Source: an uncultured Flavobacteriales bacterium
GTDB taxonomy: Bacteria > Bacteroidota > Bacteroidia > Flavobacteriales_D > Sanyastnellaceae
DNA length: 5,972 nucleotides
Reading direction: 5' to 3'
Assembly (NCBI GenBank): GCA_937996585.1
Contig: CALKUW010000203.1
Coordinates: forward strand, 1 to 5,972
This document shows positions 1-5,876 of the stretch, piece after piece; within the stretch, counting starts at the first letter, position 1, and each line of letters begins with the position of its first letter. The notes under the pieces were generated by a model. The model had not been told where the DNA came from, did no database searches, and saw only the letters and a list, made by a program, of their open reading frames with translations. Position numbers and translations under genes: made by a program.

Positions 1-1
1 C

Positions 2-169
2 ATCACCCAGGATTGGCAACTGCCCGAAGGGACAGGACCATTCGAAGGCGAAGTCTTCTTCGTCCTCGAGCCCCAATGCGTCCCCTACGCCCTTGAGTTT
101 GTCCTTGAGAAAGAGGAAATGGGCTGGTCGACCAGCTACGGCCTGGTCCATCCGGCCTACCCGGAGTGA
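2..169 (+). CDS. C-terminal fragment of an unrecognised protein
   Basis: An open frame enters from the left edge and ends at TGA 167-169, giving the last 55 residues of a protein (begins ITQDWQLPEG, ends GLVHPAYPE). It is rich in aromatic and hydrophobic residues alternating with acidic ones (for example EVFFVLEP and ALEFVLEKEEMGW), which would suit beta strands near the end of a soluble domain. No family motif is recognised and no function is proposed. Codon use resembles the neighbouring genes, with mostly G or C in third positions, which supports it being coding. It converges on the GT56 gene with only two bases between the two stop codons, and no hairpin terminator separates them. Confidence 0.6.
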   Translation: MTQDWQLPEGTGPFEGEVFFVLEPQCVPYALEFVLEKEEMGWSTSYGLVHPAYPE

Positions 170-171
170 CC

Positions 172-1221
172 TCAGCCCTTCAGGTCGCGGAACAGCGCAT
201 CCATGGAACGGTGGATGGCATCCTCGGAAAAATGGGTTCGCAATAGCGCCCGGTTGGTTTCCATGTCCCCGTCGGTGAGCGGCACAGCCCAGTCGGAATC
301 GCCCATCTGCTCCATGTCAAACAAGACGAAGCCCTTCTCCCGCATGGCCTGGAAAAGGGGGTTCAGCGGGTGCATCACCACCTTTTGTCCCATCCACAAG
401 GAGAGGAACAAGGTTCCTGCGGACACGGACCTGCGTGCAGGCAGCACGATAGCAAAAGACCCGCACATCCACTGCAGGTAGTCTTCCTTGGACATCCGTG
501 ATCGCAAGGGATTCCAACGCGCACCGAACCGCCACCGACCCATGGCATTCAACGCCCACCGCACCCGCTTGGAACCGTAGACGAAGACCGGTCTGATCTC
601 CTGGGTGCGGGTGGTATTGCGGAGCCAATGCATGCCGTCAAGGTGGTTCCCTGCGATTCCGGCACTGTTACCGAGGATGATGGCATCTGCACGTCCGTTC
701 GCCTTGAGCCCCTCATATTGGGCATAATCGAAGGCGTTGTACCAACTGTGGCGCGTTGCCACCCCCGATGGCAGGTAAGGCAGGGCGGGGAAAGCGGAGC
801 CCAGCAACGTGGAGACGGAATGCACCCGTCGGGTCCATTGTTCCGGATTCGCACCGCCCGACAACCCACCGTTCATCATGGCCCGACCCAACGCCGGAAG
901 GCTCACGGAGAATTTGCCGATCAGCAATGCCAGCAGGCGGGTTTGGCGCGAATGCACCTGCGCCATCAATCCAGGAAAGGCACGGTAGTAATCATCTCCC
1001 CAGGCCACCCAGACCACTGGAACACCTTCGAACAACTGCAACCACTGCGATACGGGGCGCTTCATGCGGTGGACCACAATCAGATCCGGCTGCTCCTCTG
1101 CTCCGGAAGGAGGATGATCCGACTCCGCCATCCACCATTGGTGTTCCTCATCGCGTTGCGCACACAGCGCGCGGAAAGCCGATACGCTGGGGTGGGCGTG
1201 TGCGAAGTGGTAGACCTTCAT
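172..1221 (-). CDS. wecF: GT56 family glycosyltransferase, WecF-like (Fuc4NAc transferase)
   Basis: This 349-residue protein resembles family GT56, the TDP-N-acetylfucosamine:lipid II N-acetylfucosaminyltransferase of enterobacterial common antigen synthesis, and is close to the family's usual length. Visible signatures in order are WGDDYY (residues 74-79), an LGNSAGIAGNHLD segment (183-195) matching the family's LGNS...NxHxD motif, and a C-terminal block with ARRSVSAGTLFLSLWMGQKV (262-281) followed by NPLFQ (287-291), where the family has a conserved glycine-rich stretch for nucleotide-sugar binding. There is no signal peptide or membrane helix, so it should act at the cytoplasmic face on a lipid-linked acceptor. 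Its ATG overlaps the wecE stop as ATGA (1218-1221), which indicates an operon and translational coupling. No clear Shine-Dalgarno sequence precedes the ATG. The donor, TDP-Fuc4NAc, is inferred from the family and from wecE next door. The acceptor cannot be told from sequence. Confidence 0.82.
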   Translation of the reverse strand: MKVYHFAHAHPSVSAFRALCAQRDEEHQWWMAESDHPPSGAEEQPDLIVVHRMKRPVSQWLQLFEGVPVVWVAWGDDYYRAFPGLMAQVHSRQTRLLALLIGKFSVSLPALGRAMMNGGLSGGANPEQWTRRVHSVSTLLGSAFPALPYLPSGVATRHSWYNAFDYAQYEGLKANGRADAIILGNSAGIAGNHLDGMHWLRNTTRTQEIRPVFVYGSKRVRWALNAMGRWRFGARWNPLRSRMSKEDYLQWMCGSFAIVLPARRSVSAGTLFLSLWMGQKVVMHPLNPLFQAMREKGFVLFDMEQMGDSDWAVPLTDGDMETNRALLRTHFSEDAIHRSMDALFRDLKG

Positions 1222-2369
1222 GCCGTGAAGAAACGCCGAACCCCGTCGATCACACGGTCGACATCGGCATCACTCAATTTGAGGTGGAGTGGCAGGCGCA
1301 GCAGTCCATCGCTGTATCGATCGGAATGCGGACAATCGGGTTGTTCCCCCATGGTCCTCAGGACATAGGGACTGCGGTGTAGGGACTGGTAATGGAACGT
1401 GCTCTGTATTCCCAGCGACTTCAAATGTTTCATCAATGCCGCTCGCGCTTCGAATCCGGGAAGCAACAGGTAGTACATGTGCGCATTGTGACCTGAATTG
1501 GGCGGGATGCGCATGCACGCCATGCGTCCCTCTGCTTCGAGTGGCCGCAGCCCAGCGTCGTAACGGTTCCAGATGGCCATCCTGCGCTCGTGGATCTCCT
1601 TCCAGCGGATCAATTGGGAATGCAACAAGGCTGCTGTGATGTCACTGGCGAGAAAACTCGACCCCTTGTCCACCCATCCGTACTTGTCAACCAAACCGAG
1701 AAAGAAGGCCTGCCGATTCGTTCCTTTTTCCCAAAGGGCCATGGAGCGTTCCTTCCAATCGTCCCTTCCGATGAACAGCGCGCCCCCCTGACCGCAAGCC
1801 ACATTCTTCGTCTCGTGGAAGGACATGGATGACGCCGCTCCCCATCGCCCCAGTGGCAGGGTCGCGCCCGATCTGGTGGAATAGGTCGCCCCAACGGCCT
1901 GGGCAGCATCCTCGAGGAACACGATGTCCCTTGCTGCAAGCCAATCGCGGATCTCCTCCATCTCATGTCCCGCTCCGGCATAATGCACCACGCAGACCGC
2001 CTTCGTGCGCTCCGTCACCACGGCTTTGATGGAATCCAACGAAAGGTTCGGGTACTGAGGATCGGAGTCAGCAAACACCAGACGGGCCCCGTGAAGGTCG
2101 AACGCCGTAGCCGTCGAAACGAAGGTGAAACTCGGCACGATGACTTCATCACCCGGCTGCAGGTCGAGGAGCAGGGCCATCATTTCCAATGCCGCCGTGC
2201 ACGAGTGGGTCAGGAGACCTTCAAGGCCGAATTCCGCTTTGAAGAAGGCATGAACCTCCTTTGTGAAATGGCCATTTCCAGACGTCCAATTGGAATTCAC
2301 GGCCTGCTCGAGCTGACCGAGCGCCCCTTCACCGTAGTCGGCCAGATTGAATTTCAATTCCCCGTCCAA
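1218..2369 (-). CDS. wecE: dTDP-4-amino-4,6-dideoxygalactose transaminase, WecE-like (DegT/DnrJ/EryC1/StrS family)
   Basis: This PLP-dependent sugar aminotransferase converts dTDP-4-keto-6-deoxyglucose plus glutamate to dTDP-Fuc4N. The 383 residues match WecE along the whole length: SCTAALEMMALLLD (56-69), QPGDEVIVPSFTFVST (71-86), VHYAG (128-132), EDAAQ (153-157) with Asp154 expected to contact the PLP pyridine nitrogen, SFHETKN (183-189) with Lys188 as the Schiff-base lysine, EKGTNR (214-219), VDKYGW (227-232), and NAHMYYLLLP (295-304). These motifs favour WecE over other sugar aminotransferases. The start is uncertain because no ATG is available. TTG at 2369 gives 383 residues. A second TTG at 2357-2355 would give a protein beginning MKFN, which lines up better with the MIPFN start of E. 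coli WecE and follows the purine-rich GGACGGGGAA. The in-frame stop TAG at 2384-2382 limits the extension. It is the first gene of a two-gene unit with wecF. Confidence 0.92.
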   Translation of the reverse strand: MDGELKFNLADYGEGALGQLEQAVNSNWTSGNGHFTKEVHAFFKAEFGLEGLLTHSCTAALEMMALLLDLQPGDEVIVPSFTFVSTATAFDLHGARLVFADSDPQYPNLSLDSIKAVVTERTKAVCVVHYAGAGHEMEEIRDWLAARDIVFLEDAAQAVGATYSTRSGATLPLGRWGAASSMSFHETKNVACGQGGALFIGRDDWKERSMALWEKGTNRQAFFLGLVDKYGWVDKGSSFLASDITAALLHSQLIRWKEIHERRMAIWNRYDAGLRPLEAEGRMACMRIPPNSGHNAHMYYLLLPGFEARAALMKHLKSLGIQSTFHYQSLHRSPYVLRTMGEQPDCPHSDRYSDGLLRLPLHLKLSDADVDRVIDGVRRFFTA

Positions 2370-2390
2370 TGCCCGTCGATTCTACAGGGT

Positions 2391-2405
2391 AAGTTAACCT
2401 AACTT
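2391..2405. promoter_or_regulatory. Dyad with opposed TAnnTT elements in the divergent spacer
   Basis: The 42-base gap between the divergent wecE and acyltransferase genes contains a perfect inverted repeat, AAGTTA-acc-TAACTT. Each arm ends in TAnnTT, the core of the Bacteroidota -7 element TAnnTTTG: TAACTTTC at 2400-2407 on + and TAACTTAC at 2396-2389 on -. The + element would place a transcript start at about 2411-2413, that is at the ATG itself, making the mRNA leaderless or nearly so. No good TTG -33 element lies at the expected spacing on either side, so this is a weak promoter call. It could equally be a regulator site. Both units must be driven from in or near this gap, because there is no other room. 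Confidence 0.3.
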
Positions 2406-2411
2406 TCTGCC

Positions 2412-3044
2412 ATGGCGAACGGCGTGCTGGGCATTCTCGGAGCGGGGGAACTGGGTCAACAGATTGCGGAAATCGCAAGGGGATCAGGCCCTTTCGAGAG
2501 CATCGTGTTCTTTGACGACACCTGCGAACCGGGCATGCGCATAGATCAGCACATGGTGCACGGTGGTCTTGACGCCGTCTACGGCGCACTGAGTTCGGGT
2601 CAGGTTCATCAGGTCGTCCTCGGCATCGGATTCAAACATTTCGGGTTTCGGGCAGCGCTGGCAGCCAAGGGGGCTGATTGGCCTTGGGCCACCATCATCG
2701 GTGCGGGTTGCATCATCTCACCCTCGGCGAAGGTGGGGCGTGGATGCGTGCTCTATCCCGGCACCATCCTCGACCGCCAGGTGGAACTGGACGAACACAA
2801 CCTGCTCAACCTCCGCACCACCATCTCCCACGACTGCAGCATCGGCCCGAACAATTTCTTCGCGCCAGGCACCGTCCTCAGTGGCTTCGTGGAAATGGGC
2901 CATTCCAATTTCCTGGGAACCGGCACTGTGGTCAGCAGCCGTATCAAACTGGGCTCCAACAACTTCTTCGGAGCCGGCAGTGTCATCGTACGCGATTTCA
3001 GCGATGGCGTGAAGGCATACGGAAACCCGGCAAAGGAAGCATGA
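2412..3044 (+). CDS. NeuD/PglD-family sugar acyltransferase (left-handed beta-helix)
   Basis: This 210-residue protein has the two-domain layout of the NeuD/PglD/PerB family of sugar O- and N-acyltransferases. The N-terminal Rossmann-like part begins LGILGAGELGQQIAEIA (residues 6-22), with the glycine-rich loop that holds the nucleotide-sugar phosphates. It is followed by VVLGIGFKHFGFR (68-80). From about residue 94 come imperfect hexapeptide repeats of a left-handed beta-helix (for example ISPSAKVG, CSIGPNN, IKLGSNN), ending in GNPAK (204-208), the usual end of the acetyl-CoA site. His140 in ISHDCSIG lies where PglD has its catalytic His, with Asp141 in the position of the acidic partner. 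Members normally form trimers and use acetyl-CoA. Next to wecE and wecF, the obvious substrate is the 4-amino group of dTDP-Fuc4N, which would make it a non-homologous stand-in for WecD. O-acetylation of a sugar is also possible. The gene overlaps the ATP-grasp gene downstream by four bases. Confidence 0.85.
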   Translation: MANGVLGILGAGELGQQIAEIARGSGPFESIVFFDDTCEPGMRIDQHMVHGGLDAVYGALSSGQVHQVVLGIGFKHFGFRAALAAKGADWPWATIIGAGCIISPSAKVGRGCVLYPGTILDRQVELDEHNLLNLRTTISHDCSIGPNNFFAPGTVLSGFVEMGHSNFLGTGTVVSSRIKLGSNNFFGAGSVIVRDFSDGVKAYGNPAKEA

Positions 3045-4228
3045 GCAAAGTCGGACTGCTTGGGGCGAGTGCGTTTCAGGCACCATTGCTCGAAGTCCTC
3101 CTCGAAGAGGGTCACGAGGTCATCGTCTTCTCACCGGAAGGGCCATATCCATTGCTCAACGGTCCTCAGGCGACGGCACACATCGACGTACGTGATGTCG
3201 AGGCCCTGCATGCCCATGCGCAACGGGAGGACATCGATTTCTTCGTCACCGACCAGACCGACCTCCCCATTGCCGCCATCCACACCTTGCACGCCCGGAT
3301 GGGGCGTCCCCACCTCCCCATGGAGGTGGTCAACCGGTTCACGGACAAGCGAGCCATGCGGGCACATGGACAATCCTGTGGCCTCGCCACTCCCCGGTGG
3401 CAGGAAGCGGCCAATCTGTCAGCACTCGATCAAAGCTGGACGGTAGGAGATCAGCGGATCGTCGTCAAACCGCCGGACAGTCAAGGGTCGCGGGGCGTCG
3501 GCATTGGACATCCCGACCGACTGCACGCCATGTTCGAGGAAGCCAAGCGGTTCTCTGCCTCGGGCGCCGTCATGGTGGAGTCCTTCATTGAAGGCGTCGA
3601 GGTTCCCGTTGAAGGCTGCGTCTCCGGAGGGGAGTATCGCACGCTGGCCATTGGCGACCGGCAGGACTTCGAAGGTGCTCCCGGCATCCCAGCGAAGGCC
3701 ACCTATGTCCCTTTCGACCCGAACATTCCCGCCCACCGGGCATTGGACGGCACCGTACGCACCTATGTGGAGCAGAGTGGAGCCTCGGACGGCATTACGC
3801 ATGCCGAAGTGATGCTCACGACGTCCAATGAGGCCACCCTGGTGGAAATCGCTTTGCGCGGAGGAGCCTCCTTCATCAGTTCACACATCGTCCCTGCCGT
3901 CAGTGGTTTCGATGCCGCTCGGCACCTGATCCGCTCCTTTAGTGGGACATCAAATACCCCGCAAACATCCTTGGACACCACGGGTAAACCGGCCGGATTC
4001 CACTATTTCTGGACGGAGTGCCCGTTGGGAGAGCAGGAGCTGCACGCCTTGCAGTCCCTGCCCGATACCCTGGCTGCGCACCTCCCCGCTGCCGGAACCC
4101 ACCATCATATCGGAATTCCGCAACACAAGCCTGACCGATTGGGTCCCATCACCGCGTTGCATACAGACAGGCACATGAAGGCCCTGGCGCATTTTGCCGA
4201 TCGCCACCCCCACATCCACTTCACCTGA
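3041..4228 (+). CDS. ATP-grasp carboxylate-amine ligase-like protein
   Basis: This 395-residue protein of the ATP-grasp superfamily joins a carboxylate to an amine or similar nucleophile through an acyl phosphate. The N-terminal pre-ATP-grasp Rossmann-like domain starts KVGLLGASAFQAPLLE (3-18) with SPEGPYPLL further on (31-39). The ATP-binding part shows NRFTDKRAMRAHG (98-110; Lys103), VVKPPDSQGSRGVGIG (141-156; Lys143 and the glycine-rich loop), and VMVESFIEGVEVPVEG (177-192; adenine-contacting ESFIEG strand). EVMLT (256-260) and EIALRGGASFISSHIVP (269-285) supply the expected magnesium and triphosphate ligands Glu269 and Arg273. The start is ATG 3041, overlapping the acyltransferase stop as ATGA and preceded by the Shine-Dalgarno-like AAGGAAG at 3033-3039. 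The same frame is open back to 2678 but reads through the upstream gene out of phase there. The substrate is unknown. Context suggests attaching an amino acid or other acid to an amino sugar. Confidence 0.85.
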   Translation: MSKVGLLGASAFQAPLLEVLLEEGHEVIVFSPEGPYPLLNGPQATAHIDVRDVEALHAHAQREDIDFFVTDQTDLPIAAIHTLHARMGRPHLPMEVVNRFTDKRAMRAHGQSCGLATPRWQEAANLSALDQSWTVGDQRIVVKPPDSQGSRGVGIGHPDRLHAMFEEAKRFSASGAVMVESFIEGVEVPVEGCVSGGEYRTLAIGDRQDFEGAPGIPAKATYVPFDPNIPAHRALDGTVRTYVEQSGASDGITHAEVMLTTSNEATLVEIALRGGASFISSHIVPAVSGFDAARHLIRSFSGTSNTPQTSLDTTGKPAGFHYFWTECPLGEQELHALQSLPDTLAAHLPAAGTHHHIGIPQHKPDRLGPITALHTDRHMKALAHFADRHPHIHFT

Positions 4229-4242
4229 GCGCACCTGAATCG

Positions 4243-5166
4243 CTACTTCCAAGCGGTCAAATCCCAACCGAGCAATTCTTCGAGCTCTTCCATTTCCGGG
4301 CGGAACCACGCCCTCAGTTCCCGCTCGATTTTCGCGTCCAATGCCGAATCGTAGCGGTAGACATTGCTCTGTTTCAGTTTGACATCTGCAGTTTCAGGCG
4401 CCAACCCAAGAAAGCGGCAGACCTTCTCAAAAACGGCCCTGTTGTCTTCGCGGAACGCACTGTATCGGATGAAGCACAGCTGTTCGTCCGGGAAGAATTT
4501 CCGGAGGTGACGCACCTGATGGGCGTACATCCCACGGGACAGATAGGTTACGGCACCCCGTTGCAATGGACCGTGCTCGGCCACCGCCTGACGCTCATAT
4601 GACACAAGGGATTCGAAGTCCCGCTCCTCCGCCATGCCGTGGTTCATGTTCCACGCCGAAAAAGCACGGTGCACCGGATCCCTCAGGATGCAGATCAACC
4701 GCATGTCCGGATTGTAACGGTGAATGCGCTCCACACATCGGCGGGCGAACATGTGGCGCGGCGTCCCCTCTCCGTAGAGCTTGTCCTTTCCCTTCCATGG
4801 GAATGCCCTGTGGTACGGCTTCACGGGGATTTCGTCCGAACCAAAAAAGCCCTCATTGTCGAAGAAATGCGGCTCCTTCAGGACAGGCACCACGACTTTC
4901 TCGTGTTGGTTGAGCAGATCCATCAAGGCCGAGGTTCCCGCCTTCTGCGCTCCCGCGACCATGAAGTCGACGCGGTGGTCTTCAGGCATGCGCTTCGGGG
5001 CCTCACCCCTTCTTGCCCACGCCTGGTCAATGCGCCGTCGGTAGAGCCCTCGGTGAAAGCGCCGTTTGGCCCAACCCGGAAGCCACTTCCCTAACAGCGG
5101 TGCGCTACGCTTGACCTTGAATTTTAAGGCGGACATGAAGGGAATTTCCCGACCATTGGATGTCAT
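4243..5166 (-). CDS. Sulfotransferase domain protein (PAPS-dependent, heparan N-/O-sulfotransferase-like)
   Basis: This predicted cytoplasmic sulfotransferase moves sulfate from PAPS to a carbohydrate. With the ATG at 5166 it has 307 residues. The 5'-phosphosulfate loop is GAQKAGTSAL (72-81), followed by LKEPHFFD (96-103), which is typical of the carbohydrate sulfotransferases, and GEGTPRHM (132-139). The 3'-phosphate motif is ICILRDPVHRAFSAW (158-172), containing the RDP..R..S signature. SRGMYAHQV (210-218) corresponds to the SRGLYA.Q motif of the NDST-like branch. An in-frame TTG at 5229 would add 21 residues, but it lies inside the TAGCTTTG promoter-like element and would sit upstream of the expected transcript start, so it is rejected. 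ATG 5136 is an alternative start. The basic N-terminus (KFKVKRS, KRRFHRGLYRRR) precedes the catalytic domain. The gene converges on the ATP-grasp gene with 14 bases between stops. Surface polysaccharide is a likely but unproven substrate. Confidence 0.85.
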   Translation of the reverse strand: MTSNGREIPFMSALKFKVKRSAPLLGKWLPGWAKRRFHRGLYRRRIDQAWARRGEAPKRMPEDHRVDFMVAGAQKAGTSALMDLLNQHEKVVVPVLKEPHFFDNEGFFGSDEIPVKPYHRAFPWKGKDKLYGEGTPRHMFARRCVERIHRYNPDMRLICILRDPVHRAFSAWNMNHGMAEERDFESLVSYERQAVAEHGPLQRGAVTYLSRGMYAHQVRHLRKFFPDEQLCFIRYSAFREDNRAVFEKVCRFLGLAPETADVKLKQSNVYRYDSALDAKIERELRAWFRPEMEELEELLGWDLTAWK

Positions 5167-5203
5167 GTCTGCGTTTTTACCCACCCGTTTTTTGCGCGTT
5201 TTG

Positions 5204-5219
5204 CCGAATCCAGATTCGG
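5204..5219. repeat. 16-bp perfect palindromic repeat in the sulfotransferase leader
   Basis: CCGAATC and GATTCGG form a perfect 7-bp inverted repeat separated by two bases (CA). It lies between the candidate transcript start near 5222 and the sulfotransferase ATG at 5166, so it would be in the 5' untranslated region. The tight loop and the lack of a following T run on either strand argue against an intrinsic terminator. It may be an operator-like site or a leader hairpin, or it may be coincidental. Confidence 0.4.
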
Positions 5220-5226
5220 ACGAAGA

Positions 5227-5256
5227 CAAAGCTAAGGGACGCCGTCAACTCGGACA
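5227..5256 (-). promoter_or_regulatory. Bacteroidota-type promoter for the sulfotransferase
   Basis: On the - strand TAGCTTTG (5234-5227) matches the Bacteroidota -7 consensus TAnnTTTG exactly. Nineteen bases upstream, at the usual -33 position, CTG (5256-5254) is one base from TTG. The transcript would start at about 5222, leaving a leader of roughly 55 nucleotides before the ATG at 5166. The position in the 105-base gap between the YdeI-family gene and the sulfotransferase gene is appropriate. The call depends on the organism belonging to the Bacteroidota. Confidence 0.45.
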
Positions 5257-5271
5257 GCCTAACCCACAGCG

Positions 5272-5863
5272 TCAGCGATCCTGCAGGCCCTTGCCGAATA
5301 GGATGCGGTCGCGGTGCTTGGCAATGCGGGCCGCGCGGGTCGCACTTTGCTTGGCGCCCGAAAAATGCAGGATGTATCCGCGTTGCCGACCCGGTGTCAG
5401 CGCTCCGAAAGCCGCCTTGAATGCAGGATCGGTCTCAAAGGCAGCCTCCAATTCTGCAGGCAATTCAAACGCATCGGTCTCCTTGAATTGGACCTTTTCC
5501 CCGGATTTGGCAACACGTGCGCCTTCCTTGAGCAGTTCCACCAGCGGACCATGCCGACCTTCAATATCAGTCGTGGATTGAAAAGAGACGCGCCGGGGCG
5601 GACTGGCTGTTCTCCGTCGGCTGGTGCATGAGTCCGGCAGGATCGTTCATGAGCACGCCCTGGAAGAATCCGAGCGCACAGGAACCCTTGAAGGCCTGCA
5701 ATGCCACGACGTTCTTTCCCCCCGCCGTGTAGCAGGGCTGTCCCCATTTCAAGGCCTCCTCCAGCCCGGCTTCGTGGCACAGGTCGCGCAACAGGGCGAA
5801 CTCTTCGCGCCAGGAGTCCATCCCTTCAATAAAGGCATCGATATCCGCCAGTCGCTTCCCCAC
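5272..5863 (-). pseudogene. YdeI/OmdA-family (DUF1801 plus OmdA C-terminal) gene split by a one-base frameshift
   Basis: Two adjacent - strand frames carry the two halves of one family. The first half, from GTG 5863 to TGA 5569-5567, holds the DUF1801 part: IDAFIEGMDSWREEFALLRDL (8-28), LKWGQPCYTAGGKNV (38-52), CALGFFQGVLMNDPAGLM (62-79) and QPTENSQSA (81-89). The second half, ending at 5272, continues in another frame with RRVSFQSTTDIEG and then the OmdA signature LTPGRQRGYILHFSGAKQSATRAARI and a GKGL end. Removing one C from the CCCC run (GGGG at 5595-5598 on +) joins them as ...ENSQSARRVSFQS..., matching the family's ENxQxARxxxF. The repaired protein would be 196 residues, the normal full length. 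This may be a real inactivating mutation or a sequencing error. Members of this small soluble family are poorly characterised and are sometimes annotated as bacteriocin-protection or OmpD-associated. A role in the glycan pathway is not indicated. Confidence 0.8.
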
Positions 5864-5876
5864 GGTTGCAATCGCC

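Noticed and set aside
628..1382. Long + strand open frames (246 and 208 residues) antisense to the wecF and wecE genes
   Set aside because: They lie opposite strongly supported family members, show no recognisable domains, and are rich in Arg, Pro, His and Ser, as expected of shadow frames in GC-rich coding DNA.
2678..3040. In-frame upstream extension of the ATP-grasp gene (to a 516-residue protein)
   Set aside because: The extra residues read the acyltransferase gene out of phase and are low-complexity Arg, His and Pro. The ATG at 3041 has an ATGA overlap, an AAGGAAG ribosome site and the expected family N-terminus.
4229..4242. Bidirectional terminator between the convergent ATP-grasp and sulfotransferase genes
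   Set aside because: The 14-base gap shows no inverted repeat or T run, so no terminator can be supported there.
4595..5094. Open frames on both strands within the sulfotransferase gene
   Set aside because: They overlap a well-supported coding region and have no recognisable motifs.
5204..5219. Intrinsic terminator at the palindrome
   Set aside because: The loop is only two bases and no T run follows the repeat on either strand. The T-rich stretch (5171-5202) precedes it on + and reads as A-rich sequence on -.
5167..5229. TTG-initiated extension of the sulfotransferase by 21 residues
   Set aside because: The TTG is part of the TAGCTTTG promoter-like box and would lie upstream of the predicted transcript start. 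The added residues have no family counterpart that I recognise.
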